Below, piece after piece: positions 45,769-54,604 of a stretch of 64,000 nt of DNA. Below the pieces are notes generated by a model that worked only from the letters and a program-made list of their open reading frames with translations, was not told the origin of the DNA and made no database searches. The position numbers were made by a program, and so were the translations under genes. Numbering within the stretch: position 1 is the first letter of the stretch; every line of letters starts with the position of its first letter. The DNA is from Dokdonella fugitiva (GTDB lineage: Bacteria > Pseudomonadota > Gammaproteobacteria > Xanthomonadales > Rhodanobacteraceae): positions 248,001-312,000 of the forward strand of contig NZ_JACGXL010000006.1 in the NCBI RefSeq assembly GCF_014138265.1, written 5' to 3'.

Positions 45769-47466
45769 CTACTCCTCGAACGCGCCGAGGCGCCCGAACA
45801 CGCGCGCGTAGAACGACGACAGCACGTCCTTGTCGGCGCAGTCCTGGAAACGGCCATCGCAGCGCTCGCGCAGGCGCGCGTTCGCGTCGAAGTACGCGCC
45901 GCGCGGCAGTCCCGCGGCATCGAGCATGAGGCCGCCGAGATAGGCGATGTCGAGCGGTTGCCCCGGCTGCACCGGCGCAACGCCGTCGACGTTGCTGTCG
46001 ATGCGGTAGTAGGTGAGCGTGCCGGCGCGGTCGGCGAGTTCGGGCGGCAGTGCGCTCGCGAGCGAACTCTCGATGCCGTCGAACGACGGGTGGTGATCGC
46101 CGAAATGGGCGAGCACGACCGGTCGCCCCGCGGCGAACAGGTAGTCGCGCAGCCTCGCGAGCGCCTGCTCGGACTGCTGCAGGCGGTACAGGTAGGTGCC
46201 GATGTTGCGGTTCGCGCGCGCGTCGAGGCGCGGCGCGGGGGCCTCGTTCCACGGCGGCGGCAACGCGTCGAGCGGTTTGTCGTGCGGGCCGTGCTGGCGC
46301 ATCGTGAGCACCATGAGGAACAGCGGCCGATCGTCCTCGGCGCGCAGGCGCCGGTGGATCTCCTCGATCTTGTCGACGAGCTGGAGGTCGGTCGTTTCCC
46401 ACTCGATGCCGAGTTCGTGCGCGTCGTGGAATTCGTCGAAGCCGTATTCCGCGTAGGCCTCGGCCGCGCGCACGAAGCGGCGTGGCATCGGATATACCGC
46501 GACGGTGCGGTAGCCGAGCGCCTTGAGCCGGCGCGGCAGGCTTTCGCGCAGGCGCGGCGCGAGGTTGTACGGTGCGTACAGCCCGGCCGGGCCGAACAAC
46601 GTGTGCGGCAGGCCGGCGAGGAACGCGAATTCGCTGGTCCAGGTGCCGCCGCCGTAGGTGTGCACGCGCAGCAGTCCGTGCGCGCGCGTGTAGGCGTCCG
46701 CACCGAACAGGTCGAAGCGGCAGCGCGGGCTCGTGCAGTCGGCCCATGAACGCGGGTCGAGCGTACTTTCCTCGAGCACGGCGACGAGGTCCGGTCGCTG
46801 TTTCACCGGCGCCTGCGCGTCGCCGCCGCCCCAGTCGTAGGCGGTGGCGTCGCCGTCCTGCGGCGGCAGCGTCACGCGCATGCGACCGATCGAGCGCAGG
46901 AACGTCGTGACCGGGTTGCGCCGGCCCTGCTCGAGGAAGTCCCACGCCGGTACCGCGTACACCCGGGCGAACGGACCCTGCGGCCAGGACAGCGCGAGCA
47001 GTCCGGACAGCGCGGCGAACGCGGACAGGCTGCGTGCACGCCGGCGCCGGCCGTGCCACAGGCCGGGCGATTCCAGCCGCCACAACGCGAGCGCGCCGAG
47101 CGGCACGAGCACGAGCGCCGCGATGCACTTGCGCAGCATCGCGGGGTAGTGCTCGATGACCTCGCTGAACAGCGTGCGGCCGAGGTAGCGCACGTCCGGC
47201 GCGAACAGCGGCTCGTGCAGGTAGGCGAGCTTGAGCGTGCTGACCAGCCAGATCGTGCCGGCGGTCGCGGCGGCGACGAGGAAGCCGAACGCGACGCGGC
47301 CGCTCGCCACCGCGACGAAGGCGGCGAAGGCGAGCATGAGCGAGATGCAGTAGAGGCGCGCGGCGAGGTCCGCCTCGCTGCCGCAGATGCGAAAGACGAT
47401 CAGCGCGAACGCACCGAAGCCGAGCACGCGGGCGATTGCGCGTCGTGCCGTCTTGTCGAACACCAT
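45769..47466 (-). CDS. LtaS-like sulfatase-fold membrane enzyme (paralogue 1)
   Basis: 565 aa. About five N-terminal membrane helices (residues 1-155) precede a large periplasmic alkaline-phosphatase-superfamily domain. It has LEEST (acidic metal ligand), [12 protein letters not shown] with the Thr nucleophile, MRQHGPH and LAHFGDHHPSFDG (metal His/Asp). Family members transfer phosphoglycerol or phosphoethanolamine; the substrate here is unknown. The ATG at 47466 is chosen for AAGGAT upstream; an in-frame ATG at 47490 is less supported. About 560 residues and motif layout match the gene at 48810. Confidence 0.85.
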   Translation of the reverse strand: MVFDKTARRAIARVLGFGAFALIVFRICGSEADLAARLYCISLMLAFAAFVAVASGRVAFGFLVAAATAGTIWLVSTLKLAYLHEPLFAPDVRYLGRTLFSEVIEHYPAMLRKCIAALVLVPLGALALWRLESPGLWHGRRRRARSLSAFAALSGLLALSWPQGPFARVYAVPAWDFLEQGRRNPVTTFLRSIGRMRVTLPPQDGDATAYDWGGGDAQAPVKQRPDLVAVLEESTLDPRSWADCTSPRCRFDLFGADAYTRAHGLLRVHTYGGGTWTSEFAFLAGLPHTLFGPAGLYAPYNLAPRLRESLPRRLKALGYRTVAVYPMPRRFVRAAEAYAEYGFDEFHDAHELGIEWETTDLQLVDKIEEIHRRLRAEDDRPLFLMVLTMRQHGPHDKPLDALPPPWNEAPAPRLDARANRNIGTYLYRLQQSEQALARLRDYLFAAGRPVVLAHFGDHHPSFDGIESSLASALPPELADRAGTLTYYRIDSNVDGVAPVQPGQPLDIAYLGGLMLDAAGLPRGAYFDANARLRERCDGRFQDCADKDVLSSFYARVFGRLGAFEE

Positions 47467-47570
47467 GGAAATCCTTTTCGCGGCCGCCATCGTGTAACGG
47501 ACGGTTCACGCAATTGTAGCGTCGCACGCGTAGACACCGCGGCTGCGAAAAGGTTTCGGAAGGGGCGGCC

Positions 47571-47590
47571 GCTCCGCTTTCGGGCGGAGC
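47571..47590 (-). terminator. Hairpin downstream of the tailed gene
   Basis: GCTCCGC/GCGGAGC, a 7-bp stem with a 6-nt loop, beginning 13 nt after the stop of the tailed gene. Followed later by CCTTTTCG rather than an immediate U-run. Confidence 0.5.
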
Positions 47591-47603
47591 GCAGTGGTTC
47601 GCC

Positions 47604-48089
47604 TCAGTCGAAGCCGTTCGCGAGGATCGTGTCCGCGGCCTGCGTGTCGTTCATGAGCTCGAACGCGCCGCAGGCGCCGGGAGCATCGAACGGCGAAGCG
47701 GTGACGATGACCCAGTACGATCCTTCGGGCAGGGCGTCCAGCGCCACGGGCGCGCCGGCTTCGCCGGACGCGATGCAGGCACTGGTGGCGCAGTCGCCCG
47801 CATTGACGACGCAGACCGACGGACTGAACAGGTTGGCCGCGACGCCGAACGTGACTGAACTGGGGTGGTCGAGCGTGAAGTCGAGCACCGCGCCGGGACC
47901 GGAAACGCCGCCGCCGGCGAACGGCTGCCCGCTGCAGCTGGTCGTTTCGACGATGCTGTCCGGCGCCATCGTCAGCGGCGAGCCGCACGTCTGAGCACTG
48001 GCTTCGCCCGCGGCGACGCCGACTCCGCAGGCGGCGCCGAGGACGCAGCGGACCATCGAGCAGCGGACCATCGAACGGATGGACTTCAT
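47604..48089 (-). CDS. Secreted protein with C-terminal GFD tail
   Basis: 161 aa. Signal peptide (about residues 1-32) contains an exact 5-residue duplication (SMVRC twice). The mature part has four or more Cys and a beta-sandwich-like pattern with CGAFELMN near the end. It ends ADTILANGFD. The ATG at 48089 has AAGGG upstream. Inserted between rnhB and the first sulfatase. Function unknown. Confidence 0.75.
   Translation of the reverse strand: MKSIRSMVRCSMVRCVLGAACGVGVAAGEASAQTCGSPLTMAPDSIVETTSCSGQPFAGGGVSGPGAVLDFTLDHPSSVTFGVAANLFSPSVCVVNAGDCATSACIASGEAGAPVALDALPEGSYWVIVTASPFDAPGACGAFELMNDTQAADTILANGFD
48045..48074. repeat. Perfect 15-bp tandem duplication in a signal-peptide coding region
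   Basis: GCAGCGGACCATCGA occurs twice in tandem (48045-48059 and 48060-48074). It duplicates the residues S-M-V-R-C in the signal peptide of the tailed protein. Confidence 0.8.
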
Positions 48090-48219
48090 TCTCTTAACCC
48101 TTCCAGCCGCGGCCACGCGGCATGCGGAGCATTCTCCCGTCGGTGCACAAGGATACTCCTTTCGCTCGCGGGTGGTCGCGACGGCGGGGCTGTTCAGCTT
48201 CGCGTGCGCCGCGGCAGGC

Positions 48220-48813
48220 TCAGAACAGCTCCGGTTCGAGCAGGCGGCGTACTGGCTCGAAGCCGCGCCGATGGATCGCGCACGGGCCGAGGCGCTCGAG
48301 CGCGACGAGGTGCTCGGGGGTCGAGTAACCCTTGTGGCGCGCGAAGCCGTAGCCCGGATGGGCGTCGTCGAGTTCGCGCATGATGCGGTCGCGCTCGGTC
48401 TTGGCGAGGATCGACGCGGCGCCGATCGCGGGTTCGGTCGCGTCGCCGTCGACGATCGCGCGCGCGCGGCACGGCAGGTTCTTCGGCAGGCGGTTGCCGT
48501 CGATGAGGGCGAGCACGGGCGCGGTCTGCAGGGCGCGCAGCGCGCGCTCCATGCCGATCAGGGTGGCGCCGAGGATGTTCAAGCGCTCGATCTCGTCGAT
48601 GTCCACCGCGACGACCGACCAGGCGAGCGCATGGGCGCGGATCAGCGGCGCGAGTTCGTCGCGTTGCGCTTCGCTGAGCACCTTCGAGTCGGCGAGCCCG
48701 TCGATCGGCCGGCGCGGATCGAGGATCACCGCGGCGACCACGACCGGGCCGGCGAGCGGCCCGCGCCCCGCCTCGTCGACGCCGGCGATGCGCCGGACTC
48801 GCAGCGCGCTCAT
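48220..48813 (-). CDS. rnhB: Ribonuclease HII
   Basis: 197 aa. It has [20 protein letters not shown] (catalytic Asp-Glu), [10 protein letters not shown], the DGN motif and [13 protein letters not shown] with the last acidic residue. It removes RNA from DNA and resolves ribonucleotides. The ATG overlaps the sulfatase stop (ATGA), so it is translationally tied to the gene before it. Confidence 0.96.
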   Translation of the reverse strand: MSALRVRRIAGVDEAGRGPLAGPVVVAAVILDPRRPIDGLADSKVLSEAQRDELAPLIRAHALAWSVVAVDIDEIERLNILGATLIGMERALRALQTAPVLALIDGNRLPKNLPCRARAIVDGDATEPAIGAASILAKTERDRIMRELDDAHPGYGFARHKGYSTPEHLVALERLGPCAIHRRGFEPVRRLLEPELF

Positions 48814-50537
48814 TCGTGCAGCTCGCCGAGCGTGGCGAAGATGTAGTCGTGGTACGACGCGACCACCTTCGTGTCCTTGCAGTCGAGGTAGCGCCCCTTG
48901 CAGCGTTCGCGCAGCAAGGTGTTGGCCTGGTAGTACTCGTCCTTCGGCACGCCCGCGACGTCGAGCACGAGCGAACCGAGGAACGAGATGTCGAGCACCG
49001 GGTAATCGTAGCGCTGTCGCACCGGGAAGTTCGACTTGATCATGTAGTAGGTGACCCAGTGCGCGATCGGACCCGCCTCCTTCGGCACGTTCTTCGGGAT
49101 CTCGTTGATCGCACCGTCGAACGAAGGCTGGTGGTCGCCGAAGTGCGCGAGCACTGCCGGGTGGTCGCCGTCGAGCAGGAACTTCTCGAGGTCGGCGAGC
49201 ATCGCGTCGGACTGCTCGAGGCGTTCGAGGTAGTTGCCGAGGTTCATGTTGAGCCAGTCGTCGAGCGCCTTCGGCTTGAACTTGCCCGGGAACAGCGGCT
49301 TGTCGTACGGCGCGGGCAGCTCGGCGAGCGGCGTCATGTGCGGGCCGTGCTGGTGCAGGGTCAGCATGAACACGAACAGCGGCGTGTCCGGGTGCACGCG
49401 CTTCTCGTCGGCGTACACGCGCTCGAACACCTTGAGCAGGTCGGCGTCGTGGCTGGTCCAGCCGAGGCCGTACTGCGTGCCGTCGTAGAACGCGTCGAAG
49501 CCGTAGTAGTCGTAGGCGTTGCGCGCGTTGAGGAAGTCGCCGCTCATCGGGTAGAGGGCGATCGCGCGGTAGCCGGCGCGCTTGAACACGTGCGGCAGGG
49601 TGTAGGCCACGCGCGGCGCGAGGTTGTACGGCGCGTACAGGCCGGCGTTGCCGAACAGCGTGTGGGCGAGCCCGGTGAGCGCGGAGAATTCGCTGGTCCA
49701 CGTGCCGCCGCCGAACGTGTGCACGGTCATCGGGCCGTGCGCGCGCGTGAGCTTGTCGGGATCGAACATGCGGCGGTGGCACTGCGGGATCGTGCACAGC
49801 TTGAGGATGCGCGGATCGAACGTGCTCTCCTCGAGCATGAGCACGACGTCGGGCAGCTTCGGCGGCGCCTGCATCGGCCGCGTCAGCTTCCAGTTGATGC
49901 TGCGGTCGACGTCGGGCGGGCTGACCGGCTCGTTGATGACCGTGTCGTTGAACGAGGTGAAGAAATCGGTGATGAAGCTCTTGTCGTTGATCGCGATCCA
50001 CATCGGCTTGTCGAACACGCCGTTGAACGGACCGTGCGGGTCGACGCAGACGACGAGCAGCCCGCACGCGGCGAGCGATCCGGCCACGCGCGCGGCGGCG
50101 CGCTGCGCGCGCGGGCGCGCGACGAACAGCGCGGGGCGCTCGCCCGCGAACGCCAGCACGAGCAGCAGCGGGATCAGCACGATCGCTGCGAGGCTGACGC
50201 CGAGCAGCAGCGGATAGTGGGTGATGACCTCGATCGTGCCGCTGTTGACGAAGTACTGCAGGTCCGGCGCGAGCACGGGCGTCTGCAGGTAGAGGAACTT
50301 CAGGCGGCCGGCGACCTCGACCGCACCGAACAGCAGCGACACCAGCAGCAGCGCGAACGCGACGCGCGCGCTCGCGAAGGCGGCGGCGAGCAGTCCGAGC
50401 AGGACCAGCGCGGACGCGAACACCTTCTCGTCGAGCGTGTTCTCGGCGAGCGGGCCGAACACGACGAGCGCGGCGAACGCGGCGAGCGCGAACGCGCGCA
50501 GCCATCGCGTGCGGCGGGGCGGGGGATCGGTCGTCAT
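48810..50537 (-). CDS. LtaS-like sulfatase-fold membrane enzyme (paralogue 2)
   Basis: 575 aa. Five predicted N-terminal membrane helices (about 1-155), then a periplasmic sulfatase-like catalytic domain with [24 protein letters not shown] (Thr nucleophile), LHQHGPHM and [11 protein letters not shown]. It shares the same motif order and C-terminal [10 protein letters not shown]-like end as the gene at 45769. The substrate is unknown. The ATG at 50537 is preferred; the frame extends to 50576. The stop overlaps the rnhB start by 4 nt. It interrupts the usual lpxB-rnhB order. Confidence 0.86.
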   Translation of the reverse strand: MTTDPPPRRTRWLRAFALAAFAALVVFGPLAENTLDEKVFASALVLLGLLAAAFASARVAFALLLVSLLFGAVEVAGRLKFLYLQTPVLAPDLQYFVNSGTIEVITHYPLLLGVSLAAIVLIPLLLVLAFAGERPALFVARPRAQRAAARVAGSLAACGLLVVCVDPHGPFNGVFDKPMWIAINDKSFITDFFTSFNDTVINEPVSPPDVDRSINWKLTRPMQAPPKLPDVVLMLEESTFDPRILKLCTIPQCHRRMFDPDKLTRAHGPMTVHTFGGGTWTSEFSALTGLAHTLFGNAGLYAPYNLAPRVAYTLPHVFKRAGYRAIALYPMSGDFLNARNAYDYYGFDAFYDGTQYGLGWTSHDADLLKVFERVYADEKRVHPDTPLFVFMLTLHQHGPHMTPLAELPAPYDKPLFPGKFKPKALDDWLNMNLGNYLERLEQSDAMLADLEKFLLDGDHPAVLAHFGDHQPSFDGAINEIPKNVPKEAGPIAHWVTYYMIKSNFPVRQRYDYPVLDISFLGSLVLDVAGVPKDEYYQANTLLRERCKGRYLDCKDTKVVASYHDYIFATLGELHE

Positions 50538-50606
50538 GCGGCAGCGAAAGGCATGCGCGGCATCCTGCGCATGCACGCCAGCGGCGTCAATCCGCAGCGC
50601 AACGCG

Positions 50607-51767
50607 TCAGCCCGCAACGCATTCGGCGATCGCCACCGCGGCGCTGCGGCTCGCGTCGCGGCGCAGCGCGAGGTGCAGGCGGCGGTATTCGTCGAGCAGG
50701 GTCGGATCGTCCGTGCGCCGTGCGAGGTGCGGCCGCAACGCGCCGGCCAGCGCCGGCGGCGTGCAGGCGTCCTGCATGAACTCCGGCGCGATGTCGCGCC
50801 CGGCGAGCACGTTCGGCAGCGCGTAGCGGTCGACCTTGAGCAGGCCGAGGCCCCTGACGATGCGATAGGTGAGCGGCGCGATGCGATAGGCGACGACCAT
50901 CGGCCGCTTGGCGAGCATCGCTTCGAGCGTCGCCGTGCCCGAGGCGAGCAGGATCGCGTCCGCCGCGACCATGGCGTCGTGCGCGCGGCCGTCGATCGTC
51001 CGCACGAGCGCCGCCGCGTCGGCAGGTGCGTGCGCGAGCAGGGCGGCGAACGCGGCGCGACACGCCGGGTTCGCCATCGGCGCGACGACCTGCAGGCCCG
51101 GCACGTCGCGCGCGAGCAGGCGCGCCGTCTCGATGAAGTCGCGGCCGAGGCGCGCGATCTCGCCGAGACGGCTGCCCGGCAGCAGCGCGAGCACGGGCGC
51201 ATCGGGCGCCAGCCCGAGCGCCGCGCGCGCGGCGCCGCGGTCGGGCTCGAGCGGCATCGCGTCGGCGAGCGGGTGGCCGACGAAGCGCGCGTCGACGCCG
51301 TGGCGCGCGTAGATCGACGGTTCCATCGGGAACAGGCAGAGCACGCGGTCGGCGCTGCGGCCGATCTTCTGCGCGCGCTGCTCGCGCCAGGCCCAGACCG
51401 ACGGGCTCACGTAGTGCACGGTGCGCACGCCGGCGCGCTTGAGCTTGCGCTCGAGGCCGAGGTTGAAGTCGGGTGCATCGATGCCGACGAACGCGTCCGG
51501 CCGCCAGGCGAGCGTGCGCCGCAGCACGTCGCGGCGGATCGCCAGCAGGCCGGGCAGGTGGCGCAGCACTTCGATCAGGCCCATCACCGACAGCCGTTCG
51601 AGCGGATGCCACGATTCGAGCCCCGCCGCGATCATGCGCGCGCCGCCGATGCCGGCGAATTGCGCGTCGGGGAAGCGTTCGCGCAGCGCCTCGATGAGCC
51701 CGGTGCCGAGCAGGTCGCCGGAGGCCTCGCCGGCGACGAGCACGAAGCGCCGCGGCGCACCGCTCAC
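50607..51767 (-). CDS. lpxB: Lipid-A-disaccharide synthase
   Basis: Transfers UDP-2,3-diacylglucosamine onto lipid X to make the disaccharide of lipid A. 386 aa. N-terminal [17 protein letters not shown] and [21 protein letters not shown] match LpxB, as do [11 protein letters not shown] and [10 protein letters not shown]. The ATG overlaps the lpxA stop (ATGA). Confidence 0.97.
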   Translation of the reverse strand: MSGAPRRFVLVAGEASGDLLGTGLIEALRERFPDAQFAGIGGARMIAAGLESWHPLERLSVMGLIEVLRHLPGLLAIRRDVLRRTLAWRPDAFVGIDAPDFNLGLERKLKRAGVRTVHYVSPSVWAWREQRAQKIGRSADRVLCLFPMEPSIYARHGVDARFVGHPLADAMPLEPDRGAARAALGLAPDAPVLALLPGSRLGEIARLGRDFIETARLLARDVPGLQVVAPMANPACRAAFAALLAHAPADAAALVRTIDGRAHDAMVAADAILLASGTATLEAMLAKRPMVVAYRIAPLTYRIVRGLGLLKVDRYALPNVLAGRDIAPEFMQDACTPPALAGALRPHLARRTDDPTLLDEYRRLHLALRRDASRSAAVAIAECVAG

Positions 51768-52543
51768 CGCGCGAGCGCCCGCTCGCTGCCGTCGATGAAG
51801 GCGAGCATTTGCGCGACGTCGGCGCTGTCCCGAGCCTGCTCGGCGAGCTTCCCGCGCGCCTCGGCCAGCGATGCGCCGCCGACATAGATCGTGCGGTAGG
51901 CGCGCTTGATCGCGGCGATGCGCTCGGCGTCGAAGCCGCGGCGCTTGAGGCCTTCGCTGTTGATGCCGCGCGGTCGGCCTTGAGTGTCGGCGTCGGCGGC
52001 GACCATGAGGAACGGCGGTACGTCGCCGCTGAGCAGCACGCCCATGCCGATGAACGCGTGCGCGCCGATGCGGCAGAACTGGTGCACGCCGACGAAGCCG
52101 CTGGCGATGACGTGGTCGCCGACCTCGACATGGCCTGCGATCGTCGCGTTGTTGGAGAACACGCAGTGGTTGCCGACGCGGCAGTCGTGCGCGACGTGGC
52201 TGTAGGCGAGGAACCAGTTGTCGTCGCCGACGCGCGTGACGCCGCCGCCGCCCGCGGTGCCGCGGTGCATCGTGACGAACTCGCGGATGTGGTTGCGGTC
52301 GCCGATGACGAGCTCGGACTCCTCGCCGCCGAACTTCTTGTCCTGCGGCGCGGCGCCGATCGAGGCGAACTGGAAGATGCGGTTGTCGCGGCCGATGCGC
52401 GTGCGGCCTTCGATCACCACGTGCGGGCCGACCGAGGTGCCGTCGCCGATCTCCACGCCCGCGCCGACGATGCTGTAGGCGCCGATCGCGACGCCGTCGC
52501 CGATGCTCGCGGCGGGATCGACGATCGCGGTCGGATGGATCAT
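51764..52543 (-). CDS. lpxA: Acyl-[ACP]-UDP-N-acetylglucosamine O-acyltransferase
   Basis: First step of lipid A synthesis. 259 aa hexapeptide left-handed helix; [37 protein letters not shown], and the catalytic His in [14 protein letters not shown]-terminal helical region follows (from about residue 190). It overlaps fabZ by 4 nt (ATGA). Confidence 0.97.
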   Translation of the reverse strand: MIHPTAIVDPAASIGDGVAIGAYSIVGAGVEIGDGTSVGPHVVIEGRTRIGRDNRIFQFASIGAAPQDKKFGGEESELVIGDRNHIREFVTMHRGTAGGGGVTRVGDDNWFLAYSHVAHDCRVGNHCVFSNNATIAGHVEVGDHVIASGFVGVHQFCRIGAHAFIGMGVLLSGDVPPFLMVAADADTQGRPRGINSEGLKRRGFDAERIAAIKRAYRTIYVGGASLAEARGKLAEQARDSADVAQMLAFIDGSERALAR

Positions 52544-53010
52544 CCGGCGGCGACCTCGGCGCAGAGCATCTCGGCTTCGGCGACGACCACGTCGTCGACG
52601 AGGGCGCGACCCCAGAACTGGCTCATGTTGCGCATGCGCCGCTTGTGCTCGACTTCGAGGCGCAACTGGTCGCCCGGCACGACGGTGCGGTTGAAGCGCG
52701 CCTTGTCGACCTTGACCAGGTAGAAGATCGACGGCACGTCCACGTTGTGCTGCGCCGACAGCTTGACCAGCATGCCCGCGGCCTGCGCCATCGCCTCGAT
52801 GATGAGCACGCCCGGCATGACCGGGTGGCCGGGGAAGTGGCCCTGGAAGAACGGCTCGTTGAACGTGAGGTTCTTCAGCGCCGTGACGCGCGTGCCGTGT
52901 TCGAACGCGAGCACGCGGTCGAGCAGCAGGAACGGATAGCGGTGCGGCAGCATCGCGGCGATCTGTTCGACGCCGAGCGGCAGCGTGATCGGGGCGGGGG
53001 GCATGTTCAT
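52540..53010 (-). CDS. fabZ: 3-hydroxyacyl-[ACP] dehydratase
   Basis: 156 aa hotdog enzyme of fatty acid synthesis. Active-site His and Glu are in [26 protein letters not shown], with [14 protein letters not shown] near the N-terminus. The ATG at 53010 overlaps the lpxD stop by 4 nt; the next ATG is 2 codons in. Its position between lpxD and lpxA is standard and balances lipid A and phospholipid synthesis. Confidence 0.97.
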   Translation of the reverse strand: MNMPPAPITLPLGVEQIAAMLPHRYPFLLLDRVLAFEHGTRVTALKNLTFNEPFFQGHFPGHPVMPGVLIIEAMAQAAGMLVKLSAQHNVDVPSIFYLVKVDKARFNRTVVPGDQLRLEVEHKRRMRNMSQFWGRALVDDVVVAEAEMLCAEVAAG

Positions 53011-54032
53011 GACTCGGGTTCCTTGTGCGCGGCACCGACGCGTCGCGCGATTTCGTCCAGGTGCTTGAAGCGCGCCGCGTTGCGGCGCCATTGCCGGTTC
53101 GGCTGGATCGGCGTGCCGGACGAGTATTCGCCGGGCTCGCGGATCGAATGGGTGACCAGGCTCATCGCGGTCACGGTGACGCGGTCGGCCAGGCTCAGGT
53201 GGCCGAGTATGCCAGCACCGCCACCGATCAGGCAGTAACGGCCGATCGTCGCGCTGCCGGCGACGGCCGCGCAGCCGGCGAGCGCGCTGTGCGCGCCGAT
53301 GCGCACGTTGTGGGCGATCTGGATCTGGTTGTCGAGGCGCACGTCTTCCTCGAGCACGGTGTCGCCGAGCGCGCCGCGGTCGATGGTCGTGTTGGCGCCG
53401 ATCTCGCAGTCGTCGCCGACGACGACGCCACCGAGCTGGGGCACCTTGATCCAGTGGTCGTGTTCGAACGCGATGCCGAAGCCGTCGGCGCCGAGCACGG
53501 CGCCCGGATGGACCAGCACGCGCTTGCCCAGGCGCACGTCCTGCACGAGCGTCACGCGCGCGACGAGGCGCGAATGCGCACCGACGCGGCAGTCGCGCCC
53601 GACCACGCAATGCGGCCCGAGCACGGCACCCGCCTCGACGACGGCACCGTCCTCGACGACGCAGCACGGGCCGATCGACGCGCCGACCTCGACGCGTGCG
53701 GTCGATGCGACGATCGCGCTCGGGTGCACGCCGGGATCCGCCGCCGGTCCGCGCTCGAACAGCGCCGCGATCTTCGCGAACGCGACGTACGGGTCGGGCG
53801 CGACCAGGCATGCCCGCGGGCAGGCGTCCGCGTCGGCCGCGCGCAACACGACCGCGGCCGCGCCGGCGCCGGCGAGCTGGGCGCGATAACGCGGGTTGGC
53901 GAGGAAGGCGATCCGCGTCGGGCCGGCCTGGGCGAGCGTGTCGACGCCGTCGACGTCGAGCGCGGGATCGCCGCGCAACTCGAGGCCGAAGCGCTCGGCG
54001 ATCGCGCCGAGCGTGTGCAACGCGCGCGTCAC
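53007..54032 (-). CDS. lpxD: UDP-3-O-(3-hydroxyacyl)glucosamine N-acyltransferase
   Basis: 341 aa. N-terminal uridine-binding domain (about 1-95) and a left-handed hexapeptide helix (about 100-300) with the His motif in [16 protein letters not shown] and [11 protein letters not shown]. Third step of lipid A synthesis, in the cytoplasm. It overlaps skp by 4 nt (ATGA). Confidence 0.97.
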   Translation of the reverse strand: MTRALHTLGAIAERFGLELRGDPALDVDGVDTLAQAGPTRIAFLANPRYRAQLAGAGAAAVVLRAADADACPRACLVAPDPYVAFAKIAALFERGPAADPGVHPSAIVASTARVEVGASIGPCCVVEDGAVVEAGAVLGPHCVVGRDCRVGAHSRLVARVTLVQDVRLGKRVLVHPGAVLGADGFGIAFEHDHWIKVPQLGGVVVGDDCEIGANTTIDRGALGDTVLEEDVRLDNQIQIAHNVRIGAHSALAGCAAVAGSATIGRYCLIGGGAGILGHLSLADRVTVTAMSLVTHSIREPGEYSSGTPIQPNRQWRRNAARFKHLDEIARRVGAAHKEPES

Positions 54033-54568
54033 GGCGTCGCGCTCTTGCCGCCGTCGCGGCGCAGGCGCTCGAGGATGCGGTCGGTGATGTCGACGCGCGG
54101 GCTGGCGTAGACGACCGGGCTCGGCACGATGAGGTCGTAGCCCTGATCGCGCGCGAACTCGACCACGGCTTCGTTGATCTCGCGCCAGCTCTGGTCGAGT
54201 TCCTGGTCGCTGCGCGTCTTCAGCTCGGCACGCAGCGCTTCGCGATTGCGCTTGATCGAGCGGTCGAGCGCGTCGATCTCGCGCTGCAACGCGTCCGCCT
54301 CGTCCTTGGCCAGCGTCGCCTGCTTCCGGTGCAGTTCGGCGAGGCGCTGTTCGTCCGCCTTGAGCGCGGTGTCGCGCGTGGCGAATTCACGCTCGAGCTT
54401 GCGCCGGCCGGCGACGACCTGGGGTGCGTTGTCGAGCAGTCGCTTCATGTCGACGTAACCGATGCGGGTCGGGACGGGCGCTTGCGCCGAGGCGGCGCCC
54501 GCGAACGCGAGCACCGGCACGAGCAGCAGCGCGAGCATCCGTCTCGCTGGTTGTGCTGGCTGCCTCAC
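54029..54568 (-). CDS. skp: OmpH/Skp-family periplasmic chaperone
   Basis: 179 aa. A GTG start at 54568 follows GAGGAG and leads into a signal peptide (cut near ASAQA, residue 29). It has the IGYVDMKRLLDNAP start, a long helical coiled coil (about 50-125), and a C-terminal beta region. It holds outer-membrane protein precursors between SecYEG and BamA. Preceded by bamA and followed by lpxD. Confidence 0.94.
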   Translation of the reverse strand: MRQPAQPARRMLALLLVPVLAFAGAASAQAPVPTRIGYVDMKRLLDNAPQVVAGRRKLEREFATRDTALKADEQRLAELHRKQATLAKDEADALQREIDALDRSIKRNREALRAELKTRSDQELDQSWREINEAVVEFARDQGYDLIVPSPVVYASPRVDITDRILERLRRDGGKSATP

Positions 54569-54604
54569 GCGCGTCTCCTCGCTGTCGACGCCGTCCGTGC
54601 GATC

